DNA from: an uncultured Lachnospiraceae bacterium
Lineage (GTDB): Bacteria; Bacillota; Clostridia; Lachnospirales; Lachnospiraceae
Length of the DNA: 31,878 nt
Reading direction: 5' to 3'
NCBI GenBank assembly: GCA_910586205.1
Contig: CAJUGD010000040.1
Coordinates: 1-31,878, forward strand
The position numbers and the translations under genes were made by a program. How positions within the stretch are numbered: the first letter of the stretch is position 1; each line of letters starts with the position of its first letter. Shown piece by piece: positions 15,807-22,972 of this stretch. Below the pieces are notes generated by a model that searched no databases, was not told the origin of the DNA, and was given only the letters and a program-made list of their open reading frames with translations.

Positions 15807-15810
15807 TATT

Positions 15811-16902
15811 ATGAGCTTTATGGAATTTAAAAATATTTGCAAAAAGTATGAAAATGCGGAGAGAAATTCGGTTACAGATTTTAACCTGACCATTGAGGAA
15901 AAGGAGTTTATTGCATTTGTAGGGCCGTCCGGGTGCGGCAAATCTACAACACTTCGGATGGTGGCAGGATTTGAGGAGATTACCAGCGGAGACCTGTTTA
16001 TTGACGGAAAGCGGGTCAATGAGACGGCGCCAAAGGATCGGGGCATTGCCATGGTATTCCAGAATTATGCATTATATCCTCATATGACTGTGGAGAAGAA
16101 TATCGGATATGGATTAAGAAATATGAAGATACCGGAGGCAGAGGTGAAAAAGAAGGTAGACTGGGCTATCCGAATTTTGGGATTGGAGGAGTTTCGTACC
16201 CGCAAGCCAAAGAATCTGTCCGGCGGACAGCGCCAGAGAGTGGCTTTGGGACGGGCCATTGTGAAGAACCAAAAGCTGTTTCTTATGGATGAGCCTTTGT
16301 CCAATCTGGATGCAAAGCTGCGGGTGAGCATGCGCAATGAGATCAGTAAGCTGCACCGGGAGCTGGGAACAACTACCATCTATGTGACCCATGATCAGGT
16401 GGAGGCCATGACCATGGCAGACAGGATTGTGATTATGAAGGACGGCGTCATTCAGCAGGCAGGAGCGCCTATGGAGCTCTATGAGAATCCGGTGAATAAG
16501 TTTGTGGCCGGGTTTATCGGGTCGCCTCAGATGAATTTCTACCAGGTGTCAGTAAGCGGCAATGAGATGACGTTTTCCGACGGCAGGAAGATCAGGCTTT
16601 CTATGGAGGCAGCAGCACGTTTGAAAGGCAGAGACGGACAGATGATTATGGGAATCCGGGGCGAGGATATTAAGCTGGATTCAGACAGCTGCAATGCACA
16701 TGAGCCAGATCAACAGAAGGCTGTGGTGGAGAATACGGAGATCATGGGCAATGAGAATAATTTGTACTTTACTTTTGGAGGAAGCCTGACTGTGGCGCGG
16801 GTGTCCAAAGATGAGGTAAGCCGAATCGGAGATGAAATCCGGTTTGTGTTCTTGCCGGAGAAGATGCACTTTTTTGACAAAAATACAGAGGAACGGATTT
16901 AA
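15811..16902 (+). CDS. Sugar ABC transporter ATPase (UgpC/MsmX/MsmK-like)
   Basis: The 363-aa product has a complete ABC ATPase domain: Walker A GPSGCGKST (about residues 37-45), Q-loop QNYALYPHMT, signature LSGGQRQRVALGRA, Walker B LFLMDEPLSNLDAKLR, H-loop YVTHDQVEAMT, then a C-terminal OB-fold regulatory region (about 240-363) typical of CUT1 ATPases. Having a dedicated ATPase in the operon is less common in Firmicutes, where one MsmX/MsmK often serves several importers. AAGGAGG lies upstream of the ATG. Confidence 0.93.
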   Translation: MSFMEFKNICKKYENAERNSVTDFNLTIEEKEFIAFVGPSGCGKSTTLRMVAGFEEITSGDLFIDGKRVNETAPKDRGIAMVFQNYALYPHMTVEKNIGYGLRNMKIPEAEVKKKVDWAIRILGLEEFRTRKPKNLSGGQRQRVALGRAIVKNQKLFLMDEPLSNLDAKLRVSMRNEISKLHRELGTTTIYVTHDQVEAMTMADRIVIMKDGVIQQAGAPMELYENPVNKFVAGFIGSPQMNFYQVSVSGNEMTFSDGRKIRLSMEAAARLKGRDGQMIMGIRGEDIKLDSDSCNAHEPDQQKAVVENTEIMGNENNLYFTFGGSLTVARVSKDEVSRIGDEIRFVFLPEKMHFFDKNTEERI

Positions 16903-16912
16903 GCTTTTGGAA

Positions 16913-16941
16913 TTGACAAGTCAGAGGATGGGTTTTAAAAT
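16913..16941 (+). promoter_or_regulatory. Internal promoter before the GH32 gene
   Basis: TTGACA (16913-16918), 17-bp spacer, TAAAAT (16936-16941), 33 bases before the GH32 start codon. No CG-centred operator is seen here, so this promoter could give a basal level of hydrolase independent of the repressor. Confidence 0.65.
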
Positions 16942-16974
16942 AGATGATATTTTTTTCGGAAAGGGATTGGGAAG

Positions 16975-18333
16975 ATGGAACTAAGAAAAAGGCAGATCGG
17001 GCATTTAAAAGCGCCGGGGAACTGGATCAATGATCCCAACGGATTTATCTATTATAAGGGGAAATACCATTTGTTTTATCAGTATTTTCCCTATGCGCCA
17101 GAGTGGGGAACCATGCATTGGGGGCACGCGGTCAGTGATGATTTGGTGAATTGGGAGCATGTGGGGATTGCGCTTTTTCCGACAAAATACGGAGATCAGA
17201 ACGGATGCTTTTCCGGCAGCGCAGTGGAACATGAGGGAAACATGGTTCTTTTTTACACAGGCGTCCATTATTTTGAGCAAGATCCGGAAAATATCCATCT
17301 CTGTCTTCATGACCGGTTTGATTCCTGCCAGATGAGGATTGATTCTTGGAACGGAATGGATTTTGATAACTTTAAAGGCAAGCAGGTGGTGATTCCTCCG
17401 ATTGAAGACAAATGCCATGGGGACAGGACCCATACCAGGGATCCAAAGGTGTGGAAGGGGAAAAACGGCTGGACTATGGTTTTGGGAAGCCGCAGTGAGG
17501 AGGGAAGGGGGAAGCTTCTGTTCTATCAGAGCCCTGACCTGAAAAGCTGGTCATATGTCAATGAAGCAACTAAGGGAGACGGATGGGGATGGATGTGGGA
17601 GTGCCCGGATTATTTTGAGACAGAGGGCGGGCAGGTTTTGGTATTTTCCCCTATGCGGTTTCTGAAAGATGGAAAATGGGAAGAAAATCAGGCCATCTGC
17701 ATGACTGTGGATTTTAAAGAGGACGGCTGTGAGATGAACATGCCGGATTCTTATCAGTATTTGGATTATGGTCTTGACCTTTATGCGCCTCAGAGCGCTG
17801 TGGACGAGGATGGCAGGAGAGTTCTGGTTGCATGGCTGCGGATGCCGGAGGCAGTGGAAGAAGAAGGGCAGGCTCCATGGAGGGGAATGTTTTGCCTGCC
17901 CCGTGTGGTTGAGGTAAAGAACGGCCATGTGTATTTCCGGGTACATCCCAATGTGAAAAAGCTGTATAAAAGACCTGTCACAGATGTAAAGGATACCGGG
18001 CCGGAAGGGTATCTTTTAAGCCTTGAGCTAGAGGACGGAGGATGTGTGAATGCAGGAGGATACCAGATTTTCCGCCGGGGAAATCGGATCTGTACAGACC
18101 GGACCCAAGTATTCTGCAGGGGAGAGGACTACCGCATGGTATTTGAAACCCCGGATGTAAAGGAGGGGTTTCACTTAGATATCTATGTGGAGGATCACAT
18201 GGTGGAGGTCTATGTCAATGACGGCGAGTATGTGATCAGCAATGGAGTCTATGGGCTGAAGAAGGAGCTTTTAATCAGCGGTGGGAATAAGGCGGAGCTG
18301 TTTGGGGCAATGGATCCGCCAATTCACCGGTAA
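16975..18333 (+). CDS. GH32 beta-fructosidase (sucrose/fructo-oligosaccharide hydrolase)
   Basis: The 452-aa product is a glycoside hydrolase family 32 enzyme. Catalytic triad seen: nucleophile Asp20 in WINDPNG, transition-state stabiliser Asp156 in TRDPKVW, and acid/base Glu209 in WECPDYF. The five-bladed catalytic domain (1-320) is followed by a beta-sandwich (about 330-452). There is no signal peptide, so it acts in the cytoplasm on sugar imported by the preceding ABC system. Because import is by ABC rather than PTS, an unphosphorylated fructoside (sucrose, kestose, other short fructans) is likelier than sucrose-6-phosphate. Its 3' end overlaps the convergent MATE gene by 59 bp. Confidence 0.92.
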   Translation: MELRKRQIGHLKAPGNWINDPNGFIYYKGKYHLFYQYFPYAPEWGTMHWGHAVSDDLVNWEHVGIALFPTKYGDQNGCFSGSAVEHEGNMVLFYTGVHYFEQDPENIHLCLHDRFDSCQMRIDSWNGMDFDNFKGKQVVIPPIEDKCHGDRTHTRDPKVWKGKNGWTMVLGSRSEEGRGKLLFYQSPDLKSWSYVNEATKGDGWGWMWECPDYFETEGGQVLVFSPMRFLKDGKWEENQAICMTVDFKEDGCEMNMPDSYQYLDYGLDLYAPQSAVDEDGRRVLVAWLRMPEAVEEEGQAPWRGMFCLPRVVEVKNGHVYFRVHPNVKKLYKRPVTDVKDTGPEGYLLSLELEDGGCVNAGGYQIFRRGNRICTDRTQVFCRGEDYRMVFETPDVKEGFHLDIYVEDHMVEVYVNDGEYVISNGVYGLKKELLISGGNKAELFGAMDPPIHR

Positions 18334-19636
18334 ATTTTCTTATTTTTATGGCTGCATAAACCGTCACAATCAGCTCTGTTAAAGGCATGGCAAACCAGAT
18401 TGCAAAGCCTCCTGCAAATGCAGGCAATAAAAGAATCAGGGCGCCGCTGATCACAGCTCCTCTGGATACGGAAACAAGAAAAGAGGCGGACGGTTTCATC
18501 AGCGCCTGAAAATAATAGGTGGAAAAAATATTAAACGGAAGCAGCAAAAAGGAAATCCCATAGCTTCGGATAATTGCAGGCGCCATGCTCAAGATCTTAT
18601 CTGTAGGCATCATAAAAATGCGCACATACAGGTTAGGGACAGCCAGACTTAAGCATGTCCAGAACAGGCCGAATGCTGCTGCCGTATACAATGCATACCG
18701 AAGTGTCTGACGGATGCGGGCGCCTTTTTTCGCTCCATAATTGGCAGAGATTATGGGCTGGGACGCCTGTCCAACACTATATGCACAGCACTGGACAAAG
18801 GTGCTTATATTGACAATAATCCCATAAACAGACAGGGCATCTGTTCCTAAAAAGCTTAGGATCTGACGGTTAAACAATACGGTAAGAATACCCATTGCCA
18901 CGTCAATAAAGAATGTAGAAAAGCCTGTTACGGTGATTGCCTTAAGCTTTTCAAAAAGCTTTTGAGTCTTAACTAAGTATAGAGTATTTTTCTTTCCAAG
19001 AAAATGGGTCATCATGGCAAGCAGAGACAGGATGGAACCAGCCGCTGTGGCAAGCCCGGCTCCGAAGATGCCCATCTGAAAGGTAAAAACAAAAAGATAA
19101 TCACCAATCATATTAAAAATACCGCCCAATAATACGGCTTTTGTGGCAAGCCCGGGATTCCCGTCATTACGCAAAAAGGCAGATATAAGCTGTGTGAAAA
19201 GAAAGGACGGAACGACAAATTTAATGGGGATCATATACTGTCTGGCAAGGGGGAGCAGATTGTCCCTGGCGCCGAACAGCGTAAGAAGCTGCCGGTCAAA
19301 AAATGCAATGCTGATCCAGCATATGGCAGCCAGAATTGACGCGCCTATAACTGCAGCAGTAAAATATTCGTTTGAAGTTTTTTGGTTCTGCTCAGACTGG
19401 CCGCGCAGCGTGCTGAAAAGTACAGAGCCGCCGATTCCCATTAATAGTCCCAAACTGTATATGATATTCCACACCGGGGCTACCACAGCCATCGCAGCAG
19501 TGCCTTCCGGGCCCTGGTATTGTCCTACCATAGCTATGTCTGCGATTCCATAGACAGAGGAGATGAATGCACTGCCAAAGGCAGCAGAAAGGTATTTTCT
19601 GTACATAGGGCCGATTTTTCCTGTTAAAAAGTCCAT
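18275..19636 (-). CDS. MATE-family multidrug/cation efflux transporter (MepA-like)
   Basis: The 453-aa membrane protein has about 12 predicted helices in two repeats. Seen: IADIAMVGQYQGPEGTAAMAVVAPVWN in the N-half and YGIIVNISTFVQCCAYSVGQASQPIISANYGAKK in the C-half, characteristic of MepA/DinF-like MATE proteins, which export cationic compounds using Na+ or H+. AAAGGAGG precedes the ATG. Transcription starts from a consensus promoter at 19761-19789 and must pass a terminator in the leader (19664-19719), so expression is controlled by attenuation, probably by a guanidine-IV riboswitch. The last 59 bp overlap the GH32 gene on the other strand. Confidence 0.93.
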   Translation of the reverse strand: MDFLTGKIGPMYRKYLSAAFGSAFISSVYGIADIAMVGQYQGPEGTAAMAVVAPVWNIIYSLGLLMGIGGSVLFSTLRGQSEQNQKTSNEYFTAAVIGASILAAICWISIAFFDRQLLTLFGARDNLLPLARQYMIPIKFVVPSFLFTQLISAFLRNDGNPGLATKAVLLGGIFNMIGDYLFVFTFQMGIFGAGLATAAGSILSLLAMMTHFLGKKNTLYLVKTQKLFEKLKAITVTGFSTFFIDVAMGILTVLFNRQILSFLGTDALSVYGIIVNISTFVQCCAYSVGQASQPIISANYGAKKGARIRQTLRYALYTAAAFGLFWTCLSLAVPNLYVRIFMMPTDKILSMAPAIIRSYGISFLLLPFNIFSTYYFQALMKPSASFLVSVSRGAVISGALILLLPAFAGGFAIWFAMPLTELIVTVYAAIKIRKFTGELADPLPQTAPPYSHR

Positions 19637-19663
19637 TGATTTATCCTCCTTTGTTTGTGTGAT

Positions 19664-19719
19664 AAAAAAAAGAGCCGGATAAAGTCAGCAGATATTTCAG
19701 TCTGCGGCCTTATCCGGCT
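19664..19719 (-). terminator. Leader terminator in front of the MATE gene
   Basis: On the minus strand AGCCGGATAA (complement of 19710-19719) pairs with TTATCCGGCT (complement of 19673-19682), with an inner GCAGA/TCTGC stem, and is followed by eight T (19664-19671). It sits between the promoter and the start codon at 19636, so it is a regulatory attenuator, not an end-of-gene terminator. Confidence 0.9.
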
Positions 19720-19757
19720 TATCATTTCCAGTGAATGATTTGCCCTCCGAACGAGGA
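19664..19757 (-). promoter_or_regulatory. Probable guanidine-IV (mepA motif) riboswitch
   Basis: The roughly 90-nt leader contains, in order: a small CCTC/GAGG hairpin with a TTCG-containing loop (19744-19756) followed by GGAGGGCAAA, a second hairpin ATCATT/AATGAT (19721-19739), and the terminator stem. The right flank of the second hairpin abuts the terminator arm, allowing an alternative fold. The guanidine-IV class was described in Clostridia upstream of mepA-type MATE genes as a transcription ON switch; gene context and architecture fit. The identification rests on context, layout and remembered consensus, not on a covariance-model hit. Confidence 0.6.
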
Positions 19758-19760
19758 CGT

Positions 19761-19789
19761 ATTATATAGCTTTTATCGAGGGTTGTCAA
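19761..19789 (-). promoter_or_regulatory. Promoter of the MATE gene
   Basis: Perfect consensus on the minus strand: TTGACA (19784-19789), 17-bp spacer, TATAAT (19761-19766). Transcription should start near 19754, giving a leader of about 118 nt. Confidence 0.92.
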
Positions 19790-19910
19790 GTCTTTTTCTA
19801 TATTTTTCTAAACTTATTTTCCAAAACTTTTTTAAACTATTTTTCAAAAAATATCTGTTCATACAGGTATGTAGTTTTTTAGGAATTTGGCGGCAAAACC
19901 GTAAATATTA

Positions 19911-19939
19911 TTTTCATCTTTTTTCTTCTATGTTATAAT
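19911..19939 (+). promoter_or_regulatory. Promoter of the ferredoxin-like gene
   Basis: TTTTCA (19911-19916), 17-bp spacer, TATAAT (19934-19939), 48 bases before the start codon. Confidence 0.6.
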
Positions 19940-19987
19940 GAATTGCTGTTGCAAGGCACATACACAAAATGGAGGGAAGTATCATAA

Positions 19988-20626
19988 ATGATTAGAAAAA
20001 TTATAAAAATAGACGAGGAAAAGTGTAATGGCTGCGGAGCTTGCGTCGATGCCTGCCATGAGGGCGCAATTGAGATGATTGACGGAAAGGCAAGGCTGAC
20101 ACGGGAGGATTATTGTGACGGTTTGGGAGACTGTCTGCCGGAATGCCCTTGCAGTGCAATCACGTTTGAGGAGCGGGAGGCTCCTGCTTATGATGAAGCT
20201 GCAGTCCTTGCTGCAAAGAAGGAGAAGCAGAAGAAAGCTGGCTCTCATCTTGGTCAATGGCCCTGCCAGATTAAGCTTGTCCCTGTAAATGCACCTTATT
20301 TTAACGGGGCAGACCTGCTGGTTGCTGCTGACTGTACGGCATATGCTTATGCCGGAATCCACAAGGATTATATGAAAGGCAGGATTACACTTATAGGATG
20401 TCCCAAGCTGGACTCTGTTGATTACAGCGAAAAGCTGATGGAAATTATAAAAAGTAATGATGTTAAAAGTATTACGGTTTTGCGGATGGAGGTTCCCTGC
20501 TGCGGAGGGCTGGAGGCAGCGGTAAAAAAGGCTTTGCAGGGAAGCGGTAAGACTATTCCGTGTCAGGTTGTTACAGTGTCCGTTCAGGGAGAAATACTTC
20601 CCTTTGCAGGAGGAGCAGGACTATGA
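19988..20626 (+). CDS. Dicluster 4Fe-4S (ferredoxin-type) protein
   Basis: The 212-aa product has an N-terminal ferredoxin domain: Cys13-x2-Cys16-x2-Cys19-x3-Cys23 in KCNGCGACVDAC, and a second set in YCDGLGDCLPECPC (Cys43, Cys49, Cys53, Cys55). The remainder (about 85-212) contains DLLVAADCTAYAYAG, LIGCPKLD and EVPCCGGLEAA, with further conserved-looking cysteines. Proteins of this layout are widespread in anaerobic Clostridia without assigned function; a role in electron transfer or redox sensing is plausible. GGAGG precedes the ATG. The stop codon overlaps the next start (ATGA). Confidence 0.85.
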   Translation: MIRKIIKIDEEKCNGCGACVDACHEGAIEMIDGKARLTREDYCDGLGDCLPECPCSAITFEEREAPAYDEAAVLAAKKEKQKKAGSHLGQWPCQIKLVPVNAPYFNGADLLVAADCTAYAYAGIHKDYMKGRITLIGCPKLDSVDYSEKLMEIIKSNDVKSITVLRMEVPCCGGLEAAVKKALQGSGKTIPCQVVTVSVQGEILPFAGGAGL

Positions 20627-21011
20627 TCGATTTACAAGATAAGGAATATTGTCCCACCTTAGAAGAAGTGGGAGAATATGTCAGAAATGGTGTGTTCGGA
20701 AAATTCTGCTGTGCCGTAAAGGAAACGTATAAGGCAAAAGAAAATATAGAATTTAGCTCCTGCAGTTGGGAAAGAGGATGGAACATAAAGTTTAAAAAGT
20801 CCGGGAAAACCTTATGTACCATTTATCCTAAGGAAGCCTGCTTTACTGTGAAAGTCTCGAATCCTCGCTGTAGGACTGCGCACTTGCTGCGCTGTCCGTA
20901 CCAGCGCCAAAATGTCTGATGATACCAGTGGAGGATGAGGACTCAGTCTATGAGGATATGCTCCGCCTGATCGAGATCAGGCGGGGGCTATATCACCCAT
21001 TCCCATCATGA
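20623..21011 (+). pseudogene. DUF3788-family protein, interrupted
   Basis: The frame from ATG 20623 (overlapping the previous TGA) gives MIDLQDKEYCPTLEEV, then FGKFCCAVKETYKAKENIEFSSCSWERGWNIKFKKSGKTLCTIYPKE, a DUF3788-like N-terminal two thirds. After FTVKV the sequence changes character and the frame stops at 20919 (98 aa). A typical DUF3788 tail, MIPVEDEDSVYEDMLRLIEIRRG, reappears in another frame from 20919 to the stop at 21009-21011. So about 60 bases of unrelated, hairpin-forming sequence (near 20856-20915, GGAC...GTCC) replaced the middle of the C-terminal third. A 9-bp hairpin (20963-20971 with 20976-20984) lies in the tail. The tail overlaps the end of the opposing regulator gene. 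DUF3788 function is unknown. Confidence 0.7.
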
Positions 21012-22786
21012 TTTTTTAATATCCGCCACAAGGTGCTACGGCTGATCCCCAAGCGTTTGGCTGTCTGGCTGTGGTTGTCATTTTCCTCCCGCAGAACCTG
21101 GCGGATAATGTCATAAGTGATGTCAGAAAGGGGCTGCTCCAGATTAAACTGGAGGCCGGTTTTTTCAGCGGAAGTCCAGAGGGCGCTTTCCTTGTGAAGC
21201 TGACGCATGGTGTTTTCGTAGGAGATGTAAATCCCTGTAGTTACCACCATCAATTCATGGATGATTCGCTGAAACTGATCCAGATTCGATTCCCAGAGGA
21301 AGGTTTTCATAGCCTTTAAGGCTCTTGGGTCAAAGCTGACGATCTGCTTTCCCAGACTGGCATTCAGCCGGTTGATATATAAGGTGCAGAGATAGGGGAT
21401 ATCATCTGCCCGTTCCCGAAGGGATGGAATGCGCAGGGTGAGGCAATGCATGATTTTTGTGAGCTCTGCCATATAGGTTTGGGACTGTCTCATGTCTGCT
21501 CCTGAGACAAAGGAAAAAATCAGCCGGTTTCTCTGGTCAAGCCCGGTATCCCGAATCGTGGATGCAAGCTGATGAAAGGCGGCAAAGGGCAGGGAATCCA
21601 CGTGGCGGAAATAGAGGGTATGCTTATTGTTCATCAGCGGAGAATCGTGGTGGGTCATGAGATAAGACCAGTTTTTATCCGTGGCGGTTTCACAGTCGAT
21701 TTCATAACAGATGGACGAGTGGTACGGGCTCTTTCCATATATGAAATAGGCAGCCTGATCTTTGCCGGTTCCGGTTTCGCCGGAGATAATGATGGGGGAA
21801 AGGGTTCGGCTGTATTTTTCAATCTGATCCTGGGTGCTGGTCTGGTAGTGGGAGCTGTTGTAATAGGAAAAATCCGGTTTTTGCTCCCTGGAGCCGGACA
21901 GCTGGCGGATGGCGCTGATTTTGCGTGTTTCCGGGCGGTCTCGGAAGCGGGTATAGAGGTAGTGGTATTGCTGGTTTTTCAGATAACGGCGCTGTAAGGC
22001 AAAGGTCAGTATCCCGCCATGAAAGGGGCGTTCAAAGTGAGAGGAATCTTCCTGTAGAAATTCCTTCTGGTGTTCTGCAATGTAGGGAAGGATATGGTGG
22101 GGATCGTTTCCCTCTAAGCTGGAGAGAACCCTTTGGCCCCGGGAATCCAGAATGGTGCAGGCGTGGGGACTGTTCTGGAAGGAAAGGGTCAGATGGGACA
22201 ACTCCTGCCGGTTGTGCAGGTATCTTTTTGTCAGGCGGATTGCCTGATTGAGCATGGATTCCACGGTCTCATAGCCAGAGGTGATGAGAACCGCATTCAT
22301 CCCCAGCTTTGGGGCAATCTGAGAGGAAATCACATCACACACCACCACAGAATATCCCTGCTCTTTTAATTCGATAAGCCTTGGCAGGGCTTCATCTTCC
22401 GAGCGGATGGTCACAATGGGAAAATCGTATTGAAGGATCTCTCCGAGCACGGCAGATGTCCGGGTAATATTTTCAAAACCAATCACAGCGATTCTCTGCC
22501 CGAAATTCTGGGCAAGCCGGATGGCCCGCAGTGCATCCAGGGCAGACAGTCCGATGTCATAGACCGGAAGGCTTACCAGGGAGTCAATCAAGGAGACCGT
22601 GCCTCCCCGGGAAAGAATGGCATCGTAATCAAACAGATTTACCTGCTTAAGCACAGCCGGCGCATCATTCAGATTGGCCACATAACAGTCTGCGGTCACA
22701 TCATCTCTTACAGATATCAGTTCATGGATAATCTCATCCATCCCTTTATAGGGCGCAATTACCAGTAAATGAATTTTATCTTTCAT
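20993..22786 (-). CDS. PrpR_N-domain regulator with degenerate sigma-54-type AAA+ domain
   Basis: The 597-aa product begins with a PrpR_N sensor domain (about residues 1-190; LSRGGTVSLIDSLVSLPVYDI, VIGFENITRTSAVLGEIL), a middle PAS-like region (about 195-300), an AAA+ domain (about 320-525) and a Fis-type helix-turn-helix at the end (HSQTAKRLGISRSTLWRILKN). In the AAA+ domain Walker A is GETGTGKD (336-343), but the sigma-54-contacting GAFTGA loop is absent and Walker B reads TLYFRHVDSLP, lacking the Asp-Glu pair. It therefore probably does not activate sigma-54 polymerase and may act as a conventional ligand-controlled DNA-binding protein. AAGGAGA precedes the ATG. It is divergent from the acid-sugar operon, its likely target. 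Confidence 0.88.
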   Translation of the reverse strand: MKDKIHLLVIAPYKGMDEIIHELISVRDDVTADCYVANLNDAPAVLKQVNLFDYDAILSRGGTVSLIDSLVSLPVYDIGLSALDALRAIRLAQNFGQRIAVIGFENITRTSAVLGEILQYDFPIVTIRSEDEALPRLIELKEQGYSVVVCDVISSQIAPKLGMNAVLITSGYETVESMLNQAIRLTKRYLHNRQELSHLTLSFQNSPHACTILDSRGQRVLSSLEGNDPHHILPYIAEHQKEFLQEDSSHFERPFHGGILTFALQRRYLKNQQYHYLYTRFRDRPETRKISAIRQLSGSREQKPDFSYYNSSHYQTSTQDQIEKYSRTLSPIIISGETGTGKDQAAYFIYGKSPYHSSICYEIDCETATDKNWSYLMTHHDSPLMNNKHTLYFRHVDSLPFAAFHQLASTIRDTGLDQRNRLIFSFVSGADMRQSQTYMAELTKIMHCLTLRIPSLRERADDIPYLCTLYINRLNASLGKQIVSFDPRALKAMKTFLWESNLDQFQRIIHELMVVTTGIYISYENTMRQLHKESALWTSAEKTGLQFNLEQPLSDITYDIIRQVLREENDNHSQTAKRLGISRSTLWRILKNHDGNG

Positions 22787-22818
22787 ACAGATCTCCTTGG
22801 GACAGGGGATTCATTATA

Positions 22819-22835
22819 TGTTTCATAATAGAACA
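22819..22835. promoter_or_regulatory. Candidate operator 1 for the PrpR_N regulator
   Basis: TGTTTCATAATAGAACA is an imperfect palindrome that differs at only two of 17 positions from the copy at 22868-22884. On the minus strand it lies directly upstream of a TATAAT (22813-22818), so binding would repress the regulator gene itself. Confidence 0.55.
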
Positions 22836-22867
22836 TTTTTGGAGAGAAAACAAGAGAAAAATCAATT

Positions 22868-22884
22868 TGTTTAAAAATAGAACA
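22868..22884. promoter_or_regulatory. Candidate operator 2 for the PrpR_N regulator
   Basis: TGTTTAAAAATAGAACA, second copy of the 17-bp site, 49 bp from the first, centre to centre, and about 90 bp before the first gene of the plus-strand operon. No TGGCAC-N5-TTGC sigma-54 promoter is visible in 22787-22972. Confidence 0.55.
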
Positions 22885-22972
22885 CAAAATAGCAGCAGAG
22901 AGATGGAAAAAAAGGGATTTCAATGATAGGATTACCCCATCAACCGAGTGATCGAGCGAAAGGAGAGGGGAA

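Noticed and set aside
22787..22972. Sigma-54 (-24/-12) promoter for the acid-sugar operon
   Set aside because: No TGGCAC-N5-TTGC-like sequence is present, which agrees with the regulator lacking GAFTGA.
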